A DNA stretch of 40,430 nucleotides from the NCBI GenBank assembly GCA_039190385.1, contig JBCCYD010000003.1:1-40430 (forward strand). The letters run 5' to 3'. The position numbers were made by a program, and so were the translations under genes. The DNA comes from Xenococcus sp039190385 (GTDB taxonomy: Bacteria; Cyanobacteriota; Cyanobacteriia; Cyanobacteriales; Xenococcaceae). This document shows positions 32,857 through 40,430 of this stretch, piece by piece (position 1 is the first letter of the stretch; every line of letters begins with the position of its first letter). The notes under the pieces are model-generated. The model was not told where the DNA came from and did not search any database. It saw only the letters and a program-made list of their open reading frames with translations.

Positions 32857-33762
32857 TTATTTTTTGTCTGTCATCGACGATGATAATCGCAAAATTCGCT
32901 CCAAGAACATAATTCCTTGAGAACGTAATTTTCTACTCAAACCAACAGCATCTCCCTCTACTTTAGAAGCAAATTTTTCCTGTAATAATTCTTGGAGTTT
33001 GCTGCTAGTCAAAGGTCGATTGAGATTTCCTTTTTCCGCGAGGGAAATTGAACCTGTTTCCTCAGAAACAACAATACAAATACATTTGTCCACTCGCTCG
33101 GTAATACCCATCGCTGCACGATGACGAGTCCCTAACTGACGCGAAGCATTACGCTCAGAAAGAGGTAGAATCACCCCAGCCGCTACAATTCTAGAACCGC
33201 GAACAACTACCGCTCCATCATGAAGCATCGTCGAAGTCTGAAAAATAGTTTGCAATAGTTCTTTGGAAACCTCCGCATTCAAAGGCACTCCTGGAGAAAC
33301 AAATTCATCTTGCTCCAAAGCATCAGTTGTTTCGAGCAACATTAATGCTCCTGTACGGTTTTGCGATAATTCTTTAACCGCTTCGACAATCCTTTCTGTT
33401 GTACTATCTGGCTGAATACTAGCTCTTCGTGAAACTTGGAATAATTGAACAATTTCGCCTTTGCCAATTTGTTCAAGAAAACGACGAAACTGAGACTGGA
33501 AAATTACTGCCATTGCCACAGCAGCACCAATAACCAACTTTTCTAGCAAAAACCCTAGCAATAGAAGACCCATGCTTCTACTAACTACAGTTGCTAACAT
33601 AAGTGTAATAAATCCCCTGACCATCCATAGGCTACGACGCTCTCCTTCATCAATTATCAGAATGAGAGCGTAACTTAAGGCAAGAACTAAGCCAATCTCG
33701 ATACTTTTAGGAAGCCACAAGGGAATCCAGCTCAAGTCAGGAAAAAAACCCGACAATGACAT
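32857..33762 (-). CDS. cdaA: Diadenylate cyclase, CdaA type
   Basis: 301 residues. Three N-terminal membrane helices (LVLALSYALILII, SLWMVRGFITLMLATVV, LLLLGFLLEKLVIGAA) are followed by the DisA_N cyclase domain: MLHDGAVVVRGSRIVAAG with the DGA motif, and LGTRHRAAMGITERVDKC with the RHR motif. CdaA joins two ATP into cyclic di-AMP, which controls osmotic and K+ homeostasis. The domain keeps both catalytic motifs. It follows lysA on the same strand by 74 bp, an order found in many cyanobacteria, which suggests co-transcription. Confidence 0.95.
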   Translation of the reverse strand: MSLSGFFPDLSWIPLWLPKSIEIGLVLALSYALILIIDEGERRSLWMVRGFITLMLATVVSRSMGLLLLGFLLEKLVIGAAVAMAVIFQSQFRRFLEQIGKGEIVQLFQVSRRASIQPDSTTERIVEAVKELSQNRTGALMLLETTDALEQDEFVSPGVPLNAEVSKELLQTIFQTSTMLHDGAVVVRGSRIVAAGVILPLSERNASRQLGTRHRAAMGITERVDKCICIVVSEETGSISLAEKGNLNRPLTSSKLQELLQEKFASKVEGDAVGLSRKLRSQGIMFLERILRLSSSMTDKK

Positions 33763-33836
33763 TATTTTTTTTAGTGTTTATTTACAGGTTGAATATATTT
33801 ATTAAGGTAAGGATAGTTTGGAACAGCTGTTCTGAA

Positions 33837-35246
33837 TTAACTTTGAGAATTCATAAGTCTTTCTGGCATGCGATCGCGTTCCAAAAGATTGTGATAGTTT
33901 TCTCTTTCGATAATCAGATTAGCTTCTCCTTGATTCACTACCACTGCTGCTGGCCTTCCTATGCGATTATAGTTTGAAGCCATACTGTAATTGTAAGCTC
34001 CCGTTGCCATAACGACCAGAATATCTCCTGGTTCAGTTTCGGGTAGAGTCGCATCTTTAATCACAACATCCCCAGATTCACAATGTTTCCCAGCAACAGT
34101 CACCGTCTGATCCATTGGCGCTGACATTTTATTCGCAATTACTGAGCGATACAAAGACTGATAAGTAATAGGGCGAGGATTATCGGACATTCCCCCATCT
34201 ACGGCAACATAATTGCGAATCCCAGGAACTTCTTTATTTCCGCCTACTGTATAAGCCGTAACACAGGAAGAACCAATTAGAGAACGCCCAGGTTCGGCAA
34301 TCAATTTAGGTAAAGGAATTTGATGCTCAGCACAAGCCGATTCCATTGCCCCAGAGACTGCTTTTACCCAATCGGTAATACTCGGCGGATCATCTGCTTC
34401 GGTATAACGGATACCCAAACCACCACCAACATTCAAAATATTAACCGGTAAACCATATTCAGTTGCTTTTTTCAGCCATTTCCCTAAGACATCTGCGAGA
34501 TCTTGATGAGGTTGCTGCTCAAAAATCTGAGAACCAATATGGGCATGTAACCCAATACATTTAAGCGCAGGTTGCTCACTGACAAACTTGAAGACTTCTT
34601 CAATTTGGTTGGGATCAAACCCAAATTTACTATCTAGATGACCAGTTTTAATATATTCATGGGTATGACATTCAATGCCTGGAGTCAGCCTCAACAGTAT
34701 GGGAACTGGTTTCGGACTTTTTGCGGAGGCGATCGCAGATAAGTTTCTCAACTCTAACCAGTTATCTACAATAACTGTACAACCACTTTCTACGGCAAAC
34801 TCTAATTCGGCTGAGGATTTGTTATTGCCGTGAAAATAAATTTTGCCACTGCTCACGCCAGCTTGCAAAGTCGTATATAGCTCGCCTCCTGATACGACAT
34901 CAAAACCGAGACCTTCACTATCAATAATTCGACATACAGCCAGACAACTCCAAGCCTTGGATGCATAGATAACTTCCGATTCTCCGCTATAGTGAGTCGC
35001 AAATCCATCTCGATACTGACGACAAGCTGTCCGTAGAGTAAACTCATCGAGTATATACAATGGTGAGCCAAATCTTTTTACTAGGAGCTCAATATCGCAG
35101 CCTCCTATTTCCAGGTTATCGTTGTGATTAACTTTTGCGGTTAGAGGTAATAATGATTGATTAGGCGAAGGAGTATTCTTTAGGTCATCTACTTGGGGTA
35201 AATAGCGATGTCCAGAATTTTCTAAACTGCGATCGATCGAGAGCAT
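33837..35246 (-). CDS. lysA: Diaminopimelate decarboxylase
   Basis: 469 residues. The fold-type III PLP Lys lies in VIYASKAWSCLAVCRI. Other motifs are GLGFDVVSGGELYT, GLHAHIGSQIFE, LNVGGGLGIRYTE and the partner-subunit Cys region HCESGDVVIKDATLP. It makes lysine by removing CO2 from meso-diaminopimelate. The ~55-residue N-terminal extension before LLVKRFGSPLYIL is typical of cyanobacterial forms. The gene is directly upstream of cdaA. Confidence 0.97.
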   Translation of the reverse strand: MLSIDRSLENSGHRYLPQVDDLKNTPSPNQSLLPLTAKVNHNDNLEIGGCDIELLVKRFGSPLYILDEFTLRTACRQYRDGFATHYSGESEVIYASKAWSCLAVCRIIDSEGLGFDVVSGGELYTTLQAGVSSGKIYFHGNNKSSAELEFAVESGCTVIVDNWLELRNLSAIASAKSPKPVPILLRLTPGIECHTHEYIKTGHLDSKFGFDPNQIEEVFKFVSEQPALKCIGLHAHIGSQIFEQQPHQDLADVLGKWLKKATEYGLPVNILNVGGGLGIRYTEADDPPSITDWVKAVSGAMESACAEHQIPLPKLIAEPGRSLIGSSCVTAYTVGGNKEVPGIRNYVAVDGGMSDNPRPITYQSLYRSVIANKMSAPMDQTVTVAGKHCESGDVVIKDATLPETEPGDILVVMATGAYNYSMASNYNRIGRPAAVVVNQGEANLIIERENYHNLLERDRMPERLMNSQS

Positions 35247-35460
35247 GATTTATGAAAGGCTTTTTATTGAATATCTTGATTTAAAAGATAAGTAAAATTA
35301 TATCAGAATAGGGGTCTTGAAAGCGCCACAAAGCTTCTTGTACAACAAATTGTTTGATTAATATTACGGATTGTTGCTTTGTTTGTAACAAATGAGACTG
35401 AATTAACAATGATTCTTTATGCTCGATTCCAAGGATACTATTATTTTGCTGTTATAAATT

Positions 35461-36189
35461 ATGTTTCATCCTTTTAAAGAATATTTAGAAGAAGAATTAT
35501 TTAATCGTTTTGATTTACAAAGTCTCCCTATTCCCGCTGGCCTAGAATCTAACATAAGCGCTCGTGGAAAGATAAAGGCGACTATTCAAAGTTGGTGTTA
35601 TCAGTCTGACAAATTGAGGAAAATTCGCTACACCTATATTGATGCGGGGCGGATGACTCAGGTGTTTAATAGTGTCATTTATCCTAGTCATAACTACGAT
35701 ATTCCCTTGCTAGGGGTCGACTTTTTATGCTTTGGGAAAAAGAAAATTTTGGTTGTATTAGATTTTCAGCCATTATTTCGCGATAAAGCCTATCAAGAAA
35801 AGTATATTGAGCCGATGCGGGAAATTCGGGACAAATATAATGAGTTGGCACAGAACTTGGAGATGAGGTTTTACGATGCCAATCAATATTTTTCTAAATA
35901 CTTGCTGTTTGCTAAGACCGACCCAGATACTGTAGTTAAAAGGCTATTTCCTGCCTATCAAGAATATATTCAGCTGTATTGGCAAATGTTAGAGTCGGCA
36001 GAACCTTTAACGGAAGAAGCAGATATTCAGCGTATTATAGAAGCCCAAAAACATTACGATCAGTATAGTGCAGAAAGAGATCCCGCTCACGGTCTATTCA
36101 GTAGTTATTTTGGCAAAGATTGGTCAAATAGATTTCTCTATGAATTCCTTTTTGAAGATGCTTCTCCCGTAGCTGTAGCTTCCGTTTAA
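35461..36189 (+). CDS. pebA: 15,16-dihydrobiliverdin:ferredoxin oxidoreductase
   Basis: 242 residues. The FDBR fold is shown by LRKIRYTYIDAGRMTQVFNS, YDIPLLGVDFLCFG, VLDFQPLFRDKAYQEKYIEP and the C-terminal SAERDPAHGLFSSYFGKDWS. PebA reduces biliverdin at C15-C16 with electrons from ferredoxin, and PebB finishes to phycoerythrobilin. The acidic residue and fold positions match PebA rather than PcyA. The stop codon TAA is the first codon of a TAATGAG array, and pebB begins 99 bp later on the same strand. Confidence 0.95.
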   Translation: MFHPFKEYLEEELFNRFDLQSLPIPAGLESNISARGKIKATIQSWCYQSDKLRKIRYTYIDAGRMTQVFNSVIYPSHNYDIPLLGVDFLCFGKKKILVVLDFQPLFRDKAYQEKYIEPMREIRDKYNELAQNLEMRFYDANQYFSKYLLFAKTDPDTVVKRLFPAYQEYIQLYWQMLESAEPLTEEADIQRIIEAQKHYDQYSAERDPAHGLFSSYFGKDWSNRFLYEFLFEDASPVAVASV

Positions 36190-36225
36190 TGAGTAATGAG
36201 TAATGGGTAATGAGTAATGAGTAAT
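36187..36225. repeat. Period-7 array (TAATGAG x5) between pebA and pebB
   Basis: TAATGAG x2, TAATGGG, TAATGAG x2 and TAAT. The first TAA is the pebA stop. A copy in either orientation supplies stop codons in all three frames within 21 bp. Confidence 0.92.
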
Positions 36226-36288
36226 TTGCTCATCTTCCTAATTTCTGAGATCGAAAACCTCATACCCAACAACTAACATCTAGAGTAA

Positions 36289-37029
36289 ATGTTATATCAA
36301 CCATTCTTAGACTATGCGATCGCGACTCTCCAAGAGCGATTAGAACTATCCTCCTATCCGATTCCAGAAGGTTTTGAACGGAAAGAAGGAATTACGGGAA
36401 AAGGCAAGAAACAATCACATGTGCTCACCACCAGTCACGCTTTTAAATCAAAAAAGCTGAGGCAAATTCGTGCTGCCCATGTTCAAGGAGGTAATTTTTT
36501 GCAAGTACTCAATTTTGTGATTTTTCCCGAGTTGAAGTACGATTTGCCTTTTTTTGGTGGTGACTTGGTAACTTTGCCGGGGGGACATCTAATCGCGATC
36601 GATATGCAGCCCTTGTTTAGAGATGATCCAGCATACAAGGCCAAATATGCTGAGCCGATAATGCCGATTTTTGAAAAACACCAAGCAAACTTAGAATGGG
36701 GTGGTGATTTTCCCGAAGAAGCCTCACAATTTTTCTCTCCTGCTTTTTTATGGACTCGCCCAAAAGAGACCGAAGTTGTGCAAACTCAAGTCTTTGAAGC
36801 TTTCTGCGATTATTTGCAAGCTTATCTAAATTTTGTTGAGCAGGCAGAAGAAGTTACGGATCGTCAGCAATTGGATGAGATTTTGCAAGCACAAAAACGA
36901 TATCTAAATTATCGAGCAGAAAAAGACCCAGCCAGAGGGATGTTCACTCGTTTATATGGTGAAGAATGGACTGAAGAATACATTCATGGTTTCTTATTCG
37001 ATTTAGAACGAAAATTAGCTGTTCATTGA
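36289..37029 (+). CDS. pebB: Phycoerythrobilin:ferredoxin oxidoreductase
   Basis: 246 residues of the FDBR fold: LRQIRAAHVQGGNFLQVLNF, YDLPFFGGDLVTLPGGHLIA, DMQPLFRDDPAYKAKYAEPI and AEKDPARGMFTRLYGEEWTE. PebB reduces 15,16-dihydrobiliverdin at the A ring to give phycoerythrobilin. The pebA-pebB order is the normal operon and gives a two-step, probably channelled, pathway. It is the clearest sign that the organism makes a phycoerythrobilin-bearing phycobiliprotein. Confidence 0.96.
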   Translation: MLYQPFLDYAIATLQERLELSSYPIPEGFERKEGITGKGKKQSHVLTTSHAFKSKKLRQIRAAHVQGGNFLQVLNFVIFPELKYDLPFFGGDLVTLPGGHLIAIDMQPLFRDDPAYKAKYAEPIMPIFEKHQANLEWGGDFPEEASQFFSPAFLWTRPKETEVVQTQVFEAFCDYLQAYLNFVEQAEEVTDRQQLDEILQAQKRYLNYRAEKDPARGMFTRLYGEEWTEEYIHGFLFDLERKLAVH

Positions 37030-37053
37030 CTATGTAATCTAGTAAGTTTTAGT

Positions 37054-40000
37054 TTAACTACTAACTTTTACTAGAGAACCAAATTCTCCTTTATGTACTT
37101 CAATTCTAGTTTGAAAAGCTTCTTTAAATTGGGGCATATGTGTAACTGCCAGAATACAGGAAAAATCAGACGCGATCGCGTTAATCGCCGCCACTAATCG
37201 ATTGCACCCTTCACTATCCTGTGTTCCAAAACCTTCATCAACTATCAACATTTTCAAAGAAGTACCCGATCGCTGTGCCAGCAATTTCGCTAAAGCTAAA
37301 CGAATCGAAAAATTAATCCGAAAAGCTTCTCCTCCCGAATAAGTCTCATAGGAGCGGGTACCTTGGGCATCGGCAATTAAAATATCCAATGTATCAATTA
37401 ATTTCGTATTCTTCTTCGATTTATTCTTACTAGCCTTTTGAGTTACAAATTGCACATGAAATTGATTGCCTGTGAGACGAGCTAAAATCTGATTAGTTTC
37501 CGCTTCTAGTTGAGGCAAAATGTTTTCAATAGTTAAAGCTTGAATACCATTTTTGCCAAAAGCTTTGGCTAATTCCTGGTAGATCGTATATTTTCTTTTC
37601 GCTGCCTGTAATTCTTGAGTTGCGTCTTGATGTTGAATTTTAAGATGATCTATTTGCGCGATCGCCTCTGTAAGACTACCACTGCGACTAATCAGCTGAT
37701 CCAAATCCTGACGACCTTGTTGTATCTGTTGTTCTAATTGTTTAATTTCACTGCGATAATCATTAATTTTTTCCTTTTGCTCAAGATAATTATCCAACTG
37801 TTTTTGACTAGCATTTATATCTTGAGTTCTCACTTCTAGTAGTTGGGATAACTCTTGTTCTTTAGTTTGCAATTGGGGATATTTTTCTTGAGCTTTTTGT
37901 AATTCTTGATATTGGGAATGATAATTCTGAGCTTTCTGAAGAGAATTTAATAATTGTTGATGTTGAGCATTATCATAACCTAATTCATCTATTTCCTGAA
38001 GTAGTTGCTCTATTTGTTTTCTAATTGGAGAATCAATATCCAATCGGTCAATTTGCTGTGATAAAGAAGCAATTTTTGCAATTAGTTGGGGTTTTTGTTG
38101 GCTTAATTTTGCTTGCCGTTTTTGAGCATCTTCAATTTTGGCTTGCTTGATTTCTGCCCATCGCCAACGATCTACTTCTCCTCTAATTAAGGCATGAGTT
38201 TGTTCATCATATTTAAGATTACTTAATTCCCCTTCTAATTGCTGAAGATGAACTTGCAATTTATAAGCAAAATCTCCTGTAGACAAAGATTTTTCTAAAG
38301 CTATTTTCTCACTTTCAATTTTTTCTAATTGTTCATAAGTATCTTCTGTCGCTTCTAATTGGGCTTCTAAATGTCCTAATTCTTGTCGTAATTGGTCATA
38401 ATCTACTAGTTCTTGGGAGATATTTTTATACTCTTGGCGGAGTAATTGCAATTCTTTTTCACAAGTAGCTAATTGTTCGCGAATTGTCCAAATCTGATCT
38501 TGAGTTATTTGCTGTTCTTTGTGGGTTTTATCAATCACATGATTGCGATGTTGTTCATCCAAATTTTGTTCACAAAGAGGACACTTGGCATCAGGCACCA
38601 TTAACATGTCTATTTTTTGCTGTAATTCCTGCCATTGCTTTTCATGTCTTCGTTGATTTTCTTGTAATTTTTCCTGAAAATGTCTTCTTTCTGTACCCTT
38701 TTCTTCTAGCCTTTTTTGATAAACTTTTTTCTTGTCAAGATTACTAATTTGCTCATCGGCAGTGAGCACCGCTTGCCGCATTTGGGGAACTTGAGAAATT
38801 TGATTTTCTAATTGATGAACTGATAATTGTAGTTGATCTAATTTGGCATTTAAATTTGCTTTGGATTTGGCAATTTCCGTTTCTAATTTTTGCTTTTGTT
38901 TAAGTAAAGGAGAAATATAATTTTGTAACTTGTCTAATTCTTTTAATTTGCGACGACTACGATCTAACTTTTCTAATGCTGCGGCAACTTCATCTGCCTG
39001 TGAGAAAATATTTTGAATGTCTTGTTCTTGTTGTTCAATATTTTCGAGGCGAGTTTGAGTTTGCTTGATTTCTACATTTATTTCGTTTTTTTGTTGTAAT
39101 AATTGTTGTTCTAAAATTTGCTTGTCTTTTTGCGATCGCTGATGAATCGCAAATTTACTGGCAAAATCTTTTTCTGCTTGTTGCCAATGCAATAGTTGCT
39201 CATAGTTGGCGATAATCTTCTCTGATTCACCTAATAATTTAGTCAATTCTTGTTGTTGTTTTTGAATTGCTAAAATATCTTTTTGCAGGCGATCGCAATC
39301 CTGAACTAAATTTTTATGTTGATTTTGCTGCCAAGTCATTTGTTGTTCCCAGGCTTGGCGTTGATGTTCAATGGTTTGTAGTTTCTCTAGGCGATCGCGA
39401 TAATTGTCTTGAATTTTTTGCGATTCTTTTAAGGTCTTTTCGACATCAGCTAGTTCTTGCTGAATAGATTTTTGCTTATCAATTTCTAATTGTAGAGGGG
39501 ATAAACTTTGTTCGAGTTGGGCGATTTTTCCCTTATGTTCTTTAGCTAAATCTTTGGCCTTATTTGCCAACTCCTCATAACGATCTAATTTTAATAAATC
39601 AGCGAGAATTTGTTTGCGATCGCTGGGTCGGCGTAACATAAACTCGTCAGCTCTTCCCTGACGTAAATAAGCTGAATTAATAAAAGTATCGTAATCTAAT
39701 TTGATACAAGCAATAATTTCTTTTTGAGTTGCTTTGAGGCCCTTAGCTGTTAGAGAGCGAAATCTTCCTGATTGGGTTGCTACCTGAAATTCTAAAGCCC
39801 CACTTCTGCCCCGCGATCGCGAACGAATAATACGATAAGTCTGCTCATTACAAATAAAATCAAAATCTACCCGAACATTTTTCTCTCCGCCATGAATTAC
39901 ATCATCTTCAGTCGCAGCACGAGTTTTGCCCCAGATCACCCAAGTAATTGCTTCTAGTAAAGAAGATTTCCCCGCACCATTAGCACCACAAATACAAGCT

Positions 40001-40077
40001 GTATGCAAACCACGAAAATCGAGAGTGGTTTCGCGATAGCTAAGAAAATTTTTTAAAGTCAGTTGTAGCGGGATCAT
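37054..40077 (-). CDS. sbcC: SMC-like nuclease subunit SbcC (Rad50 family)
   Basis: 1007 residues. Walker A is CGANGAGKSSLLEA near residue 32; a very long antiparallel coiled coil follows, with a zinc-hook CPLC (Cys499, Cys502) at the middle, in DAKCPLCEQNLDEQ. The C-terminal lobe has the signature YSGGEAFRINFSIRLALAKL, Walker B MLIVDEGFGTQD and a D-loop/H-loop region ending LAVTHMPQF. SbcC with the SbcD nuclease processes DNA ends, hairpins and long palindromes. sbcD is not adjacent. The gene converges on pebB, 24 bp apart. Confidence 0.96.
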   Translation of the reverse strand: MIPLQLTLKNFLSYRETTLDFRGLHTACICGANGAGKSSLLEAITWVIWGKTRAATEDDVIHGGEKNVRVDFDFICNEQTYRIIRSRSRGRSGALEFQVATQSGRFRSLTAKGLKATQKEIIACIKLDYDTFINSAYLRQGRADEFMLRRPSDRKQILADLLKLDRYEELANKAKDLAKEHKGKIAQLEQSLSPLQLEIDKQKSIQQELADVEKTLKESQKIQDNYRDRLEKLQTIEHQRQAWEQQMTWQQNQHKNLVQDCDRLQKDILAIQKQQQELTKLLGESEKIIANYEQLLHWQQAEKDFASKFAIHQRSQKDKQILEQQLLQQKNEINVEIKQTQTRLENIEQQEQDIQNIFSQADEVAAALEKLDRSRRKLKELDKLQNYISPLLKQKQKLETEIAKSKANLNAKLDQLQLSVHQLENQISQVPQMRQAVLTADEQISNLDKKKVYQKRLEEKGTERRHFQEKLQENQRRHEKQWQELQQKIDMLMVPDAKCPLCEQNLDEQHRNHVIDKTHKEQQITQDQIWTIREQLATCEKELQLLRQEYKNISQELVDYDQLRQELGHLEAQLEATEDTYEQLEKIESEKIALEKSLSTGDFAYKLQVHLQQLEGELSNLKYDEQTHALIRGEVDRWRWAEIKQAKIEDAQKRQAKLSQQKPQLIAKIASLSQQIDRLDIDSPIRKQIEQLLQEIDELGYDNAQHQQLLNSLQKAQNYHSQYQELQKAQEKYPQLQTKEQELSQLLEVRTQDINASQKQLDNYLEQKEKINDYRSEIKQLEQQIQQGRQDLDQLISRSGSLTEAIAQIDHLKIQHQDATQELQAAKRKYTIYQELAKAFGKNGIQALTIENILPQLEAETNQILARLTGNQFHVQFVTQKASKNKSKKNTKLIDTLDILIADAQGTRSYETYSGGEAFRINFSIRLALAKLLAQRSGTSLKMLIVDEGFGTQDSEGCNRLVAAINAIASDFSCILAVTHMPQFKEAFQTRIEVHKGEFGSLVKVSS

Positions 40078-40090
40078 TCAGACATTTACG

Positions 40091-40136
40091 AAAAAAAGAC
40101 AATGACAAGATACTTGTGGATATCTGCATTGTCTTT
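40091..40136 (-). terminator. Intrinsic terminator of the right-edge gene
   Basis: On the minus strand a perfect 10-bp stem (arms 40127-40136 and 40095-40104) with a smaller inner stem is followed by a run of seven T. It lies 68 bp past the stop of the partial gene and just before sbcC, so sbcC needs its own promoter. Confidence 0.7.
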
Positions 40137-40204
40137 CAGTCTAGAATTGCCAATTAAGGATTTTCCGCTTTAGTAACAATTATTTTACAAAAATTCATAA
40201 ACAG

Positions 40205-40430
40205 TTATGATTGACGTTCTTGGTGTACAACAAGTTCTTGTACTTCCTCTTTTAGTTGACGAGTTTGTTTACTCAGTTTAAACTCCAAATAGTTAAATAT
40301 TTCATCCAAATCAGTTTCTACCAATTCGCCAAGCATGTTCACTTCTTCAGTTTGATGAGACTTATTCTCCTTTTCATAATATAAATTGCTGTAGGGGGTG
40401 TTATATCTAAAAGGAGAACTGACAATTTTC
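40205..40430 (-). CDS. Unknown protein, C-terminal part (5' end outside the window)
   Basis: An open frame of about 74 residues enters from the right edge and stops at 40205. It begins KIVSSPFRYNTPYSNLYYEK, continues through MLGELVETDLDEIFNYLEFK and ends in a charged helical stretch, TRQLKEEVQELVVHQERQS. It could start within the visible part at the Met of MLGELV, but the open frame and a coding-like residue pattern before it favour an N-terminal extension outside. I do not recognise the family. A terminator follows it, which supports a real gene. Confidence 0.6.
   Translation of the reverse strand, partial: KIVSSPFRYNTPYSNLYYEKENKSHQTEEVNMLGELVETDLDEIFNYLEFKLSKQTRQLKEEVQELVVHQERQS

Noticed and set aside
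7965..36225. Period-7 arrays as possible CRISPR arrays
   Set aside because: Units are 7 bp and contiguous with no spacers, and no cas genes are present.
37039..37074. Inverted repeat CTAGTAA/TTACTAG between pebB and sbcC
   Set aside because: Arms are only 7 bp with an unpaired AT-rich middle and no clear T-run; too weak to call a terminator.
1..40430. tRNA or rRNA genes
   Set aside because: No T-loop or acceptor-stem patterns were seen on reading, but no covariance search was possible.

Overview
The window reads as a piece of a cyanobacterial chromosome. The octamer GCGATCGC (HIP1) is scattered through genes and gaps. The gene set includes bilin reductases pebA/pebB, a CpcS/CpcU-type bilin lyase, the SufR/sufB divergent pair, PII, a GTG-started RNB exonuclease beside rpmG-rpsR, and an NblB-like HEAT protein. 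PebA plus PebB means the cell can make phycoerythrobilin, so it probably has a red phycobiliprotein. Base composition is AT-rich. No tRNA, rRNA or CRISPR array was recognised. The species cannot be fixed from the sequence alone.

Layout. 1-6650 is a chemosensory operon: a CheY-like regulator cut by the left edge, a CheW-like adaptor, a methyl-accepting receptor whose periplasmic part looks like a PhnD-type substrate-binding protein, and a large CheA-like hybrid kinase with four 37-residue acidic repeats. 6724-12610 holds an AvtA-like aminotransferase behind a strong leader hairpin, ffh, a small two-helix membrane protein, ubiA and a divergent ppx. 12680-13225 is a REP-associated (RAYT) transposase whose own coding sequence contains a perfect REP-like palindrome, followed by about 550 bp without a convincing gene. 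13779-19594 carries an NblB-like HEAT protein, an RDD membrane protein, rpmG, rpsR, an RNB exoribonuclease and a lone SdhA-type flavoprotein.

19734-25922 holds a membrane-tethered solute-binding protein, a DUF2079 membrane protein, a bilin lyase, glnB (TTG start) divergent from an M20 amidohydrolase, and a coiled-coil protein. 26126-31705 has pmbA, a class II Fic protein, sufB and sufR with two operator-like inverted repeats between them, and a ZIP-like membrane protein. 31821-40430 has an orphan sugar-type ABC permease, cdaA and lysA, pebA-pebB, sbcC, and a partial unknown gene at the right edge with its terminator.

The most unusual points are: (i) the chemoreceptor that appears to fuse a phosphonate/phosphate-type binding domain to a Pix/Pil-type signalling cluster; (ii) the REP palindrome translated in frame inside the RAYT gene; (iii) at least ten period-7 repeat arrays, nearly all touching a stop or start codon, in several of which the stop codon is itself part of the repeat unit; and (iv) sufB separated from sufCDS, with a Fic gene lying downstream.
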